Assembly (NCBI GenBank): GCA_026874595.1
Contig: CM049319.1
Location: forward strand, 61,204,917 to 61,268,916
DNA length: 64,000 bases
Direction of reading: 5' to 3'
From: Sipunculus nudus
Lineage: Eukaryota > Annelida > Sipuncula > Golfingiida > Sipunculidae
The number at the start of each line of letters is the position of its first letter. Position 1 is the first letter of the stretch. The notes below the pieces were generated by a model. That model saw only the letters and a list, made by a program, of their open reading frames with translations, had not been told where the DNA came from and searched no databases. This document shows positions 39,307 through 51,126 of this stretch, one piece after another. Both the position numbers and the translations under genes were made by a program.

Positions 39307-40227
39307 TTTGTGTTAATTGCATCCAATTGCCCTTATTGAACCCTAGCTGACGGTTTTATTTCCCCAGTTTCCAAGAATTGCTCAAGGGCTATCATTTTGC
39401 TGACACACAAAACCTTGATATCACAAGTTGAAATTTTGGATACCTTATACCATTTGTATACATGAACAGTGTCCCAAAGTATGTTATCATATGTTACATA
39501 TAATTGAGTGAGGTAGCAGGACAGGTAACATATTGTAGGAAAATATACCAAAACAACCCAGAAATAGAGCTGGGGGGGGGGGGGGTTCAGGCTATTTTTT
39601 GCGGTTTAGACCCCCCCCCCCCTTTTGTGGACATGGGGACCTTTTTTTTAATTTTATCATTATAGTCCTCCTGGGTTGGACACCTCCTTTTCCTAAATCT
39701 TGGGCCCCTGCAATCTTATTCAACAACACATAGGTCTTCCAGAATTATATATTGGATATATAAAATTCCTAACAAGGTTGTCACTCTTAAGATTATTATC
39801 CTACTAAAAACCATAATATAGGTACAATGAACAATAGCTAATAAAGACGTATCTTCTACTATAGGAAAGCTGAAAAATGATGGTTAGCCATGCAAACCCA
39901 AAGCACACAAATGCTCCAATAAACAGGTCTAGACCAACAGGCTTATATAAGCTATCCTATTTCACAGTTCAAACAGACCATGGGTATCAGACATACAAAT
40001 TGTTACAGGTCCTGGTCATTTCAAGGCTGTACCTCCAAGGACCAATGAGCTAGACAGATAGATGATCCTGTATGGAGCAATCCTGACTGACGTTTATCAC
40101 AGGCACATGATATGTACACACACAACAGAATTAACAGTGAAGGTTATGTGGCCGGGATATGCACTTAGACATCAAAATATCCCATTTAATAAGTACACTG
40201 CACATTTATATATGATAATATAAACAA
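39307..40227. other. Non-coding DNA with paired G and C runs
   Basis: No gene recognised. A run of 14 G (39,572-39,585) is followed 25 nt later by 12 C (39,611-39,622), which could fold as a GC hairpin or form G-quadruplex/i-motif structures. Confidence 0.6.
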
Positions 40228-41000
40228 GGAAACAAGATGACCCTTAGGTCGAGCGCTTGCCAGAAGTCGAATGACAGACAGATGGACAGACATAACAAAA
40301 AGTCGGTTTTCTATCAATTGAGTGACTTTCAGAGCGATTGCTGAAAAGTCGGGCCTGTTGAATGCCATATATCACACAAAAGAACATGAAAGCAGACATT
40401 ATTACTAAGCTGACAATCAACTGACAAACAGACAGACATACTGACACACCTGAGATAACAGATGACAAGATTATCATGCTGGAAGGGATTTAGAAACAAA
40501 ATGAGTAATAGTTTATGCAGATAAGGTTCACAGTTTTGGGGATGTGGCCAAAAAAATATTCGAGTGGTGAAATTACAGCGCCCCTAAATGGCCATATCCA
40601 GAAAATGAAAAAAGCAGTTTTGAGATATTAGCGTATGTCATAAGATGTACCAGTATCATAAGGATTACTACAAAACTGTGGCCTGTAGAATGCTATATAT
40701 GAGACAAAAAACCAGCAAGCAGGCAAATTTGAGGACAACTGACAAACAGACAGATGTAATGACAAAGTGACACAAGATTGAGATCGGATGACTTGCTCAG
40801 ATTATGGAGAAGACCCAGAGGAATAAAATATGCTTTAGTTTCTGTAACTGAGTTTATAATTTTGGAGATAAGCAATAAAAAATTATGTTGGGGAGATTTG
40901 AGTGCAGCACTCCCTAAAGGCCATATCAGGAAAATGAAAAATCTGTTTTGAGATGTTAGTGTAAGACAAGATATATCAGTTTCAAGATGATTCCTGCATA
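40228..41000. repeat. Approx. 328-bp tandem repeat with GACA tracts, 2+ copies
   Basis: GGCCTGTTGAATGCCATATA (about 40,352) and GGCCTGTAGAATGCTATATA (about 40,680) are 328 bp apart. GAAAATGAAAAAAGCAGTTT (about 40,602) and its partner (about 40,931) are 329 bp apart. Each unit includes a GACAGACAGA-type tract. The architecture is like the modular elements nearby, but the unit sequence is different and no end hairpin was found. Confidence 0.75.
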
Positions 41001-41555
41001 CTTGTGACTCTAGGCTATCACTAAGTGATATCTGGAAATATCTTGTACAAGATATTGCAAGACTTGTAATATAATCAAATAACACTACTTGTATGCTACC
41101 TGTTGCAAAAAACTAGACCTCTGTAGCTTTTAAACTGACAAAGTTAGAAAAATAAAAACCCCTTTATATTTGAATATCAAGACTTTTCCCTAAAATGCAT
41201 TACCATGGTTACAGCAGATTTCAGACATATACTCATCAGAAAAAAAGGCCTTGGAATTATGAAGAAAATGAGCTATGAATGAAGTTGATATGACCATTTG
41301 TTACAAAGTTATGATGAAAAATAAACTTTTAACGTTTTTGATGACCTTGACCTTTGCCCAATATTGACAAAAATCAATAAACTTCAGGGACATTTGGTTT
41401 TCTATCTACTATGTAAGTTTGAAAGCAATCTCTGCAAAACTGTGCATTTTAGACTAGAGACAGACAGACAAACAAACATTGTTACAAACAAACAGACATA
41501 AGGAACTGACCAACATGCTTGCCGAAATCAAAGATTTCCAGCAAGCAACAATTCC
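41001..41555. other. Non-coding DNA, probable repeat relics
   Basis: Contains TGACCTTGACCTTTGCC and a tetranucleotide tract (AGACAGACAGACAAACAAAC near 41,457), both typical of old interspersed repeats of the kind seen nearby. No defined ends and no gene. Confidence 0.4.
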
Positions 41556-42862
41556 CCATATGGATATCACTCTACTCTGGACAGCTTTATATTACATAAA
41601 TCCCTGTATTATGGACACTCTTCTATTACAAAACTTCTCTATTACATGTCCATGTCATAGACATCCCTTTGTAATTGACAATTCTCTATCACAAAACCTC
41701 TCAATTATAAATATTTATTATAGACATTTCTTTATTATGGACACCTCACTTTTTCAAAACCTCCCTATTACATGTCTATATAACAGACATCCCTCTATTA
41801 TGGACACCTCCTTATTACAAAAACCTTTCTTTTAAATGTCTATATAAAAGACATCCCTCTATTATAGACTGCTCTCAATCACATGTCTTTATTACAGAAT
41901 AATTTTTTTCTATTATAGACACCTCCCTATTACAAAACCTCTCCATAACATGCCTATATAACAGATATGTTTCTATTACGCACACCTCCCTTTTATGAAA
42001 ATCTTTCTTTTACATATCTATATAACAGATATCCCTCTATTATTGACTGCTCTCGATTACATGTCTATATTACAGACATCTTTCTATTTCAGACTCCTCT
42101 TTTTTACAAAACCTCTCTAATACATGTTTATATTACAGATATCCCTCTATTTTAGACACCTCTCTATTACATGTCCATATAACATAAATCACTCTATTAT
42201 GGATACATCTTTCTTACAAAACTTCTCTACAACATATCTTTATTAGAGACATAACTCTATAAAGTAACCTTCCTTTTACCAAAAAACCTCTCATCTCTCC
42301 ATCTCTCTATTATAGACACATTTCTGTTATCATAGAAAACTCTATTATAGACAACTCTGTTCTAAAGACACCTCTCTACTCTAGACACCTCTTTGTAAGC
42401 ATCAACACATCTCTATTAGAGTAACCTTTCTATTATGGACATTTAGCATTTATCATATAAACCTATCTATTATAGACTCATCTGTACTCGTAGACACTTC
42501 TCTACTAGAGACACCTCTTTGTAAGCATTGATACATATCTATTACAGACATATCTTTGTACTCATAAACACCTTCCTAGTATAGACACCTTTCTGTAAGC
42601 AAAGACACCTCTCTACTAGAGACACCTCTCTGTGAGCATAAACACCTCTTTGTTATTGACACCTCTTAAAAATTATATATACCTCTCTATTATAGAAACC
42701 TTTCTGTAATAATATACACCTCTCTTTTATGGACATGTCTCTGTAATAATAGACATCTCTCTATTATGGACATGCCTGTGTAATCATAGACACCTCTCTA
42801 CTGTGGACATCTTTCTGTTATCATTGACACCTCTCTAATTTGTACCTCTCTCTATTGTGGTT
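41556..42862 (+). repeat. Degenerate pyrimidine-rich tandem repeat
   Basis: About 1.3 kb made of shuffled variants of CTCTATTATAGACACCTCTC, TATTACAAAACCTCTC, ACATGTCTATATAACAGACA and CTGTAAGCATAGACACC. Period is irregular, roughly 25-60 bp. Sequence decay has removed clear unit borders; open frames through it are low-complexity and without recognisable features. Confidence 0.8.
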
Positions 42863-43059
42863 ATGGGATGTATAATAAACTTTACTAGAAGTGATTTTAT
42901 ATGCACATCCAAAGAAGTCATATTATCAAGATAAAATATTCAAATTCAGTCAGAGACAGAAGAAAAACAGTCCACAAACAATAGACTAATTAGACTAAAT
43001 TTACTTGTCAACATTTTAGGTATAATTCTAAACAGCAGATTTCACAGAAGGAACGTTAC

Positions 43060-44245
43060 ATAATCAACTAGAATACAGGTAGTGGAGAAGCAACTAGGTG
43101 TATCCACCGAAACCAGAGTGGGACCGGAGAAGTGAGGCATGGATAAAGTGGCAAGGGGAGATGGAGAGGTGTTGCGTATTAGTGTGGATGTCTGCAGCTG
43201 AAATGTGTATGTAGGTGGCGACACCTGCCACAAAACCAGAAAATTATCCAAGTTGTATACAATTGCAAAATTTTAGGCATGCAGATAAGTCAAACCATGC
43301 ATTGCTGATATATGAGTGATTTTATCCCAGGGCAGACAAACAGACGGATGCTGTGCAAAATAGTTGCAGGTGGCACCACCAGATTGTGTATGATAAAAAG
43401 CTATGTGAGATCTATACACATGCAAAATTTCAGGAGGATACGCCAAACCAGTCCTGAGATACAAGCCTGGATGTATGCAGCCTGAACGGGAAAGTAGGTG
43501 GCGCCACCTGCAACAAAATTGAGAAAGCTATCCAAGATGTACATACATGCAAAATTTTAGGCAGATAAGTCAAACCACTGCCAAGATATGAGTGATTTTA
43601 TCCCACGGCAGACAAACAGGCAGACACTCTGCAAAAATGGTTGCAGGTGGCACCACAAATTTTGTGTATGATAAAGAGCTATGTGAGATCTATACACATG
43701 CAAAACTTAAGGAGGATAAGTCCAACCAGTCTTCAGATGAAAACCTGGATGTCTGCAGCCTGAAAGTGAATGAAGGTGGCGCCACCTGTCATAAAATCAA
43801 GAAAGCTATCCAGAAATGAAAACACATGCAAAATTTCAGGTGGGTAAGTCTATTCACTGCAGAGATATGAGTGATTTTATCCAAAGGCAGATGAATAGAT
43901 GGACGCTGTGCAAAAATGGTTGCAGGTGGCACCACCATTTTTTATTTATGTTATAAAGCTATCCAAAGGCTAAATTTGTGCAAAAATTTTTTTCCTGATT
44001 GGTCAAACAAGATATGTGGGTTAATGTGTCCAAACAGACGCATAGATGGACACAATGGAGAGAGGAAAGGTCAGAGGTCAACGCTAAATATTTTGGCACC
44101 GGTTCACGTGACCTGATTATCGTGTAAAGTTTCAGAAAAATCTGTCCAGTGGTCTCAGAGTTCTATTCCGGAAACAAACGCAGCAGCGAAACCAGGTCAA
44201 AAACATACTATCTGCAAAACTTCATTTTGGCGGATACAATTAATA
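43060..44245 (+). mobile_element. Modular element with 280-bp units (short relative of 51.1-54.2 kb)
   Basis: Starting at ACTAGAATACAGGTAGTGG it contains three tandem units of about 280 bp. Their GGTGGCGCCACCTG-type palindromes lie at 43,214 (one mismatch), 43,497 and 43,775. It ends with a unique segment that closes in AACTTCATTTTGGCGGATAC (to about 44,242). The whole aligns in order with 51,300-52,485 of the larger element. It lacks the 340-bp module, the GACGG tract and the terminal hairpin. No protein is encoded. Confidence 0.75.
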
Positions 44246-44649
44246 ATTGATCATTGGTCATTTTTTTATCTTCCGAACATAGAATAAGATTTTCCGACCA
44301 CTATTATATCACATTTTTGTTCATTCAAACATTGATAAAACTCATAAAAATCTATATCTAACTCACACATCTGCCTTTCTGCCCCCTGCAAGCATTCTGT
44401 ATAACTAAATCCTTATGAATCAGTGTTTCAATCAACATTCCAATTTACAGATTCCTATGTGTAAAAGGTTTCTCAAAATATAAAGAAACTGTTCCACCTA
44501 AAAAGAAAAGAGGTTTTCTATCAGAGCACACCCACACAGTTCAAGAGCACTCCGGGGGTAACTGAGTTTGGTGAGGACATGTGGACCATTTAACTACCTG
44601 TGAGCTATGATCCGGCAGAGATTGAGTGTATATAGAGCAACCACAGATA

Positions 44650-45061
44650 ATTTTTTTTTTATTATTTCTTTGGTGGAGGTAACCACCTGCATTTTTTTTA
44701 ATGCTTTCTTAACTACAAATATGAACATCTGCAGAATTCCATTCCTTGGATACGTGACAGGGCAGTATCACATGCCTCTTCTCATTTTATATCAAGGAGT
44801 TATCCAAGCCTGGTGACTACTCCACCTGCGGGCCCTGGTTGAGTTATCATCCCCATTGCTTCATTATACCTAGGAGTCCCCAAAAGGAACAATTGTTTGT
44901 GAGTGAAACACGATTGTTGGGCATGGCCTTTCTATTAAGCCTGCAGAGTGCTCACCCTGGGTTTGGGCTGACTGTGAAAAATCTCACTGCCTCAGCTGAG
45001 ATTGGAATTTTAGATCTCCCAGCTGTGAGTCCTGCGTTTTACCACTAAGCCACTGAAGCCA
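44650..45061 (-). mobile_element. tRNA-derived SINE, diverged copy of the 56.2-kb family
   Basis: Collinear with the SINE at 56,220-56,619 over about 400 bp: shared GGAGGTAACCACCTGC-type text, CACCTGCGGGCCCTGG, GTTTGTGAGTGAAACA and CAGAGTGCTCACCCTGGG. On the minus strand the tRNA-like head has box A TGGCTTAGTGGTAAAAC (about 45,038-45,054), whereas box B is mutated. The A-rich tail of the transcript corresponds to the T run near 44,650. Possible degraded target duplications are ACCACAGA (left) and ACCATAGA (right). It is clearly older than the copy in the gypsy element. Confidence 0.85.
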
Positions 45062-45113
45062 GTACCATAGACACTTTGGTATTGCATGGCATCAAGGACA
45101 CTCTGTCATGTTT

Positions 45114-45195
45114 ATACATATATATATATATATATACAAGATTATTTGCCCCACCCCTGAAAGCATGCCTGACATATATATATATATATATAGGA
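45114..45195. repeat. Two short (TA)n tracts
   Basis: (TA)n at about 45,115-45,136 and 45,174-45,194, separated by 37 bp of unique sequence. Confidence 0.9.
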
Positions 45196-45249
45196 ATCAA
45201 ATCTCAAAATGAAAAATATAGTCTAAGATCTTAAGAATGACAACCATAC

Positions 45250-45440
45250 ATATAAGAGGCCTGGACAGTCAAGCAGTAAAACACTTGGCTCAACCTGCTG
45301 ACAACCAAGGTCAATACGTGACACAGCTATGAAAGTATATAAGTTGTGTGTCCTTCCAAGGTCGGTGGTTTCATCTGGGTTCTCCATGTTCCTCCACCTA
45401 AATGATAATAAGACCACACAGCTCAGAAGATTTGTCAACA
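45250..45440 (+). repeat. Probable third SINE family (tRNA-derived), old copy
   Basis: The start resembles box A (GGACAGTCAAGCAGTAAAAC, then ACTTGGC) with a weak box B-like AAGGTCAATACGTG about 40 nt later. It is followed by GTCGGTGGTTTCATCTGGG and TTCTCCATGTTCCTCCACC, a string resembling the conserved central domain shared by several invertebrate SINE families. Identification of that domain is from memory and would need alignment. No target duplication recognised. Confidence 0.45.
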
Positions 45441-45839
45441 TGATGATGCTGGCTGTCTAACCATTAAAAGAAGATATGAGGTGCTGGTCAAAATAGATTC
45501 CTGTATATAAACTTGGCATTTGTATGGCACACAGTACAGATTAATAATTTTCTCAAACCGATTACTCTTCCAGTGTTGACACTGTTTAATAAAGGTCTGA
45601 TATGTTTTATAAAGGTCTGATATGTTTTGTGGGACACAGCCAGACATGATTTTTATGAGGTAAAATTTTAAAAAGTATATGAAGTTAGTGTAAAAACTGC
45701 AAACCAAAAGGGAACAAGATTTGATCTTCTAAGATTTACACAGTATTGTTTTGCCAAGCAGGTTTTGGGTTCACTGTTTTTTTTTTTTTGGTTTAAAATT
45801 TAGTCTCGAAGTCTTTTAAATTTCCTTTCACATTACAGA

Positions 45840-46170
45840 TGCATGACATGACAGACAGTGCATATCTCCCAGTCACACCAATTCAGGATGTCAAGATGGA
45901 AGATTCTAGGTCCAATGGTTATGATTTGTGCCCTGCTTTGGTATCAAATTTTCCATTATTCTGGTGGGTATTATTAGCCCCATAGCTTGTAATATATGGG
46001 TAACAGAGACCTTATTGTTTTGGACCTCCCTGCCTGTCAAGATAAAAGATTCAAGGTCCAGCGGTTAAGATTTATGCCTGGTTAATGGACGGACAGACCA
46101 ACAGATGGACAGACAGAGGACAGACAAAGAGTGATCGCTATAGCTCATAGACTTTCAGTCAGCTGAGCTA
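45840..46170 (+). mobile_element. Short modular element ending in the shared hairpin
   Basis: Two degenerate units of about 170 bp carrying GATTCTAGGTCCAATGG and GATTCAAGGTCCAGCGG are followed by a GGACGGACAGACC-type tract and GAGTGATCGCTA. The hairpin at 46,141-46,170 has arms TAGCTCA / TGAGCTA and GACT / AGTC. The left end is uncertain. Confidence 0.7.
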
Positions 46171-46324
46171 AAAAAGCACACAAAAGTATTTACCATCTTT
46201 TGTATTAATTGTTTTTCATTTATACAAGCATATGAGAAGCTAAGAGGAAAGGGGCCCTCCTACTAGGTAATAGCAAAGTTTTAAATATATGATTGCAAAA
46301 CTAATACTCTGACAAGACTGTCAC

Positions 46325-48285
46325 GAAGACAAGTGACCCATGGGTCATGACACTCAGCAAACTGACATGTTGATAATATGTCCTTGCACAGACAACTAAT
46401 CAAGATAAGTGGCACCACTGTTCATGCATATTGGCTTAAGATCATAAAGACCCATAAGCACAACAAATTTGATAACAATCAAACCAGCCTTTCATGAGGA
46501 AGCCGTCAAATTTGTGTGTATTTTGCATTATTTCTGGGGTGCTCAAACATAGCCCAAAACTCTGAAAATATAGGTCACTGTGACCCAATTTCAGGTTTCT
46601 TGGGAGAACTTTTGAGGAAATCTCAGGATGTCAAGGTTAGAAGATTCGTGGCCCCATGGTTACTATTTGTGCCCTACTTTGGTATCAAATTTACAATTAT
46701 TCTTTGGTACTTCAGAGCCCCATAGCTCGGACAATATGGGTGACAGAGACCTAATTTCAGGTTTCCAAGGAGATATTTAATGGCCCTCCCAGCATGTCTA
46801 GAAAGAGGATTCTAGGTCTAGCTGTAATGATTTGTGCCCTGTTAATAGATGACCCCATCTTTTAAGGTCACAAATATTGATTGAAAAAAAATAGTAAAAA
46901 ATCTAAAAAATTCAGGTAGCGCCACCAGTCTGCAGAAACTGATGAAACACTCCATGATAAATATCCATGCAAAGAATCATGGTGACCTATGCATCAGTTG
47001 TTCAGATACTTCAGCTTTTGTATAAAATTTATCAATATTCTGGGGGGGTACTTCAGAGCCTCATAGCTGGAAGAATATTGGCAACAGTGATCTAATCCCA
47101 GGTTGCAAAGAAGACTTTTCATGGACCTCTCTGGATGTAAAGTGAGAAGATTCCAGGTCCAGCAGTTACAATTTGTGCCCTTTTAACAGATGACAGCATC
47201 TTTTGAGGTCTCAAAAAATAGAGGAAAAAAATTGTAAAAAATCGAAAAAATACAGGTGGCTCCACTAGTCTGCAGAAACTGATGAAACTCTCCATGATTA
47301 ATATCCATGCAAAGATTAATGGTGATTAATGCATTATTTGTTCAGATACTTAAGCTTTCGTATTAAATTTTTCATTATTCTGGGGGGTACTTCGGAGCCC
47401 CATAGCTTGAAGGATATGGGTAACAGAGACCTAATTCCAGGTTTCCAAGAAGACTTTTCATGGACCTCTCTGGATGTAAAGTGAGAAGATTCCAGGTCCA
47501 GCGGTTACAATTGGTGCCCAGTTAACAGATGACAGCATCTTTTGAGGTCTCAAAAAATAGAGGAAAAAAATTGTAAAAAATCGAAAAAATAAAGGTGGCT
47601 CCACTAGTCTGCAGAAACTGATGAAACTCACCATGATTAATATCCATGCAAAGATTAATGGTGATTAATGCATTATTTGTTTAGATACTTAAGCTTTCGT
47701 ATTAAATTTTTCATTATTCTGGGGGGTACTTCGGAGCCCCATAGCTTGAAGAATATGGGTAACAGAGACCTAATTCCAGGTTTCCAAGAAGACTTTTCAT
47801 GGACCTCTCTGGATGAACAGTGAGAAGATTCTAGGTCAAGACATTAGAATTTGTGCCCTGTTACCAGATGAGTGCATGTTTTAAGGTCTCAAAAATAGAG
47901 AGAAAAAATCATTAAAAATAAAAAAAATACAGGTAGCACCACCAGTCTGCAAAAACTGATGAAACACTCCATGATCAATTTCCATGCAAAGAATCAGGGT
48001 GATCAATGCATTAGTTCTTCAGATACTTGAGCTTTTGTATCAAATTTTTCTATTTTTCTGGGGGTACTTCAGAGCCCCATAACTCAAAGAATATGGGTAA
48101 CAGAGATCTAATTCTAGATTTCCAAGGAGATTTTTCATGGACCTCTCAGGATGTAAAAAATAGAAGATTCTATGTCCAGGGGTTACAATTTGTGCCCTGT
48201 TAAAGGACAGATGGCTGGACGACCGGATGGACGACGAACATAGAGTGATTGCTAAAGCTCAGATGACTTACAGTCAGCTGAGCTA
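46325..48285 (+). mobile_element. Modular element with four 340-bp units and terminal hairpin
   Basis: The left end shares ACAAGTGACCCATGGGTCAT, followed by GACACTCAGC, with the element at 51.1 kb. It includes the perfect 14-bp palindrome TGACCCATGGGTCA at 46,334-46,347. Four units follow, anchored by CCACCAGTCTGCAGAAAC-type text at about 46,922, 47,261, 47,600 and 47,938 (338-340 bp spacing). Units also share GGTAACAGAGACCTAATTCC and TCCAGGTCCAGCGGTTAC. The right end has a GGATGGACGACG tract, GTGATTGCT and the hairpin at 48,255-48,285. No ORF of interest, so mobilisation would depend on proteins supplied elsewhere. Confidence 0.8.
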
Positions 48286-50332
48286 ATAAAAGGAATAGTG
48301 TGAAAAGTAGAAACTTTAATCCTGACACAGGTGCACAGCAGCTTTACTGAGTACAATACAGTTATTAGGATGGTCATTCTTCACTTAAACCGTTGTACCA
48401 TGAGAACAACTTAAGCCATTATGAGCCCCACAGAGCAGAACACAGTTGTTGTCTGTAAAAATACATGAGTAATAGGTATTACTACTGGTATAGTAATGAT
48501 ACAGTTCACCAGTACTATAGTTATAGTTACATTAAAGTACCTATGATCTTCAGACCAAAAGTGGAATAGCAGCTGACTTGATTATCCAACTTTGTTCAAA
48601 AAGAGAAACTTTCAAGCAAATACTCTTCACTAAAGTCCTTGGCTTTTTATCCTTCTAAGTGACTTTTTCACAAGCTTTGTCACTTACTGCCTGCCTTCCT
48701 GGACCACTTTAGACAAAGCTTCAAAGAGCTCTCTCTCGGGAATGCAACCTGGCTTGCATTTGAATGAGGCCAAATAAAGAAGAAAGAAATAATGTCATCT
48801 TGATAACGGAGAATGTTTCAAACAACTGTTTGGCCCTTTCTGACCTAGATGCCTTTGGGAAGTGATGAACAATGGCTCTATTCAGCCTCCAGATAAAACA
48901 AATCCACAATCCTGTCGAGTTCACCGACCTTTCAGCTGTTGTTTAGAGTTAAAAAAGAATCAAGATTGGATACTTAACATTTGAAAAAACTAATGTTACA
49001 GCCTTTCTACATTACAGGACAAAAACGTTCCATGATTTTTCATGAATAAACAATGTTTTAAATTCAAGGATATCATCCAACTTTTTTAAAATGTTCCCAT
49101 CCAGGAAGTTCTAGAATCTTACAGCACAATTTTAAGATTTCCATGAAGTTCCTGGATTTCACAGAACTTTTTTCCTTTTTTTTTGGAGAAAATTCAAAGA
49201 TTTCCATTATTTTAGAAAATTCAAGGATATATCACAGAACTTGTTCCATTTTTATTCAGGAAATTCTGTGATCCATTAAGATTTTTCAGGAAATAAATAA
49301 TGCCTAAAATATGTTTATAAACATGAAAATTCAAAACATGTGAATGAAAATAGTTAAAATTGTTTTTTTGTGTAGTTCATATTATTCATTTCAAGAGTTG
49401 ATACAATTGTTTTTGTATATACTTCCTACTTATATACATGTTTCATGTATTTTGTCAAAATTTAATGTACTAATTGATTATGTCTCAACTGATAAATAAT
49501 CAAAACTGCCCTCTTGTTCAATATCCTGTAGTTCCAGCAGAAAAAAATTTTGGTAAGGCATCATTTTTCATAAGCAAACGGAAAAAAATGACTTAATAAT
49601 TAAGGTGGAAAGGAAACATACAGTGATTAACATTCAATAAGGCTAAGCACAATCTAGTTAGTACAGTGTTGCTAATTAATGAAATATATCCAATATTCCA
49701 GCTGAAGTGTTTTAACCAAATGTCTGGGAACAGCTGAGAATCACCAACCTAAACCAGTACTGGCTGTGTACTAAATATCACATCTTCGAGACAATTTATT
49801 CCTGAGCTGTCACAAAGTGATCAAAATAACAATAATCTGTCCCGCTCCTCAAGGTCCCTCTATGCAAGGCTCGTGACTGGAAGCATGCTGCACTAAGAGA
49901 GAAATGACAACATAACTGAACAGACAAAATGCATCATAAGCACTTCATTATAGTGTTTCCCTGAAGGTCCAAGTACATCTGGTTTACAAAAAAAAAATCT
50001 GATTAATTTAATCAGTGCAAAACTTTATTAATTAGCAAGCCTATTATTTTTTTTGTTTTGTTTCATATTGATGGTTCTTGACTTTCCCTGAAAGTTATAG
50101 CAATATAATTTAACTTCAATATCACAGAACAATAACTAGACAAACTTTTGATATGAATGACCAAAGTAAAGTTTTGTTCAATACATGTTCTAACATTTCA
50201 TTGGGACAAAGTTCAAGCACTGTTCCAGGGGTTGTCCTTGATGAATTTTCAAAATTAGGGTATAACTATTTCAAAATATTTCCAAACAAAAAAAATCATT
50301 GTAGCAAATTATCCTGTGGAAACATTGTTCAG
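48286..50332. other. Non-coding DNA, no gene recognised
   Basis: Unique-looking sequence. The stretch 48,640-48,940 is less AT-rich and contains possible SOX (AACAATGG) and GATA (AGATAA) motifs, which alone prove nothing. Around 49,010-49,300 there is loosely repeated text of 'AAATTCAAGGAT / CAGGAAGTTC' type. Confidence 0.5.
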
Positions 50333-51126
50333 TCATGACAAAAAGCATAACTGACTGACCAACTTCGATCTCTTCTGAACCATTTAAATTCCCAGACTCT
50401 GAAGGAGGAAAAAAGAAGACTCATTTACAGGGTGGCTTGGAAACCTGTTGTTGAAAGGGTAGAGTGGAATGGTCACATATATTTTTTCTGCAAGGACATA
50501 CATACTGTGGTTACCTTAAAGTATGCGATGGTTTCAAATCTGTGATGTTCATTAAAGGGAAATTCTTCTGGATCATTAAAATTCCCAGACTTTTCTCTGA
50601 CTGGGAAAAAAAAGACTCATCTCAAGGATGATTAGAAACTCTGACACTGAATGACTGGAATAGTCACATGAGTTTTTATGCTACAACATACTGTGGATGG
50701 GCTGGTTTCAAATTGAGGTGTTCATGAAACAGAAATTATCAGGAAAATATTTCCTTTGTGAATAAGATGCCCATCCTATACAGAGCCCAGGGCTGTCACA
50801 ATTTTGTTGCTGCCAGCCGCGTCAAGATCAAGCTGAGCCAAGTTTCTAAGGGGTCACCACCAATATTTCATTTAACTGAAGTGAGCTGATTTTGTGCAGG
50901 TCTGTTTGGCTAGAGAAAAATTTAATACAAAAAGATTGATCATTTAATTACAATTAAAAAAGCCGAAACATATAGAGTCTACTTGTTTAAGTATGAAAGT
51001 GTTGGCTGATGAAACCACCAGGATAAACTATTCTGTGGAGACACTGTTATATCATGACAAAAAACATAACAGACAGACCAACTTCAATCTCTTCTGAACC
51101 ATAAAAATACATAGACTCTGAATTGG
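50333..51126 (+). repeat. Approx. 720-bp-offset duplicated segment that hosts the next insertion
   Basis: CATGACAAAAAGCATAACTG, followed by ACCAACTTCGATCTCTTCTGAACC-like text (about 50,334-50,383), recurs at 51,054-51,103. The first copy continues into AGACTCTGAAGGAGG, AAGACTCATTTACAGGG and TGGCTTGGAAACC. The second copy breaks off at AGACTCTGAATTGGAA (about 51,128) and resumes at 54,199 with GAGACTCATTTCCAGGG and TGGCTTGGAAACC. A third partial copy of the right half lies near 50,540-50,660. Confidence 0.8.

Noticed and set aside
43916-44116. Small genes in the modular elements (for example frames at 43,592-43,819 and 54,005-54,193)
   Set aside because: Frames fall inside tandem units, differ between units and do not persist across copies.
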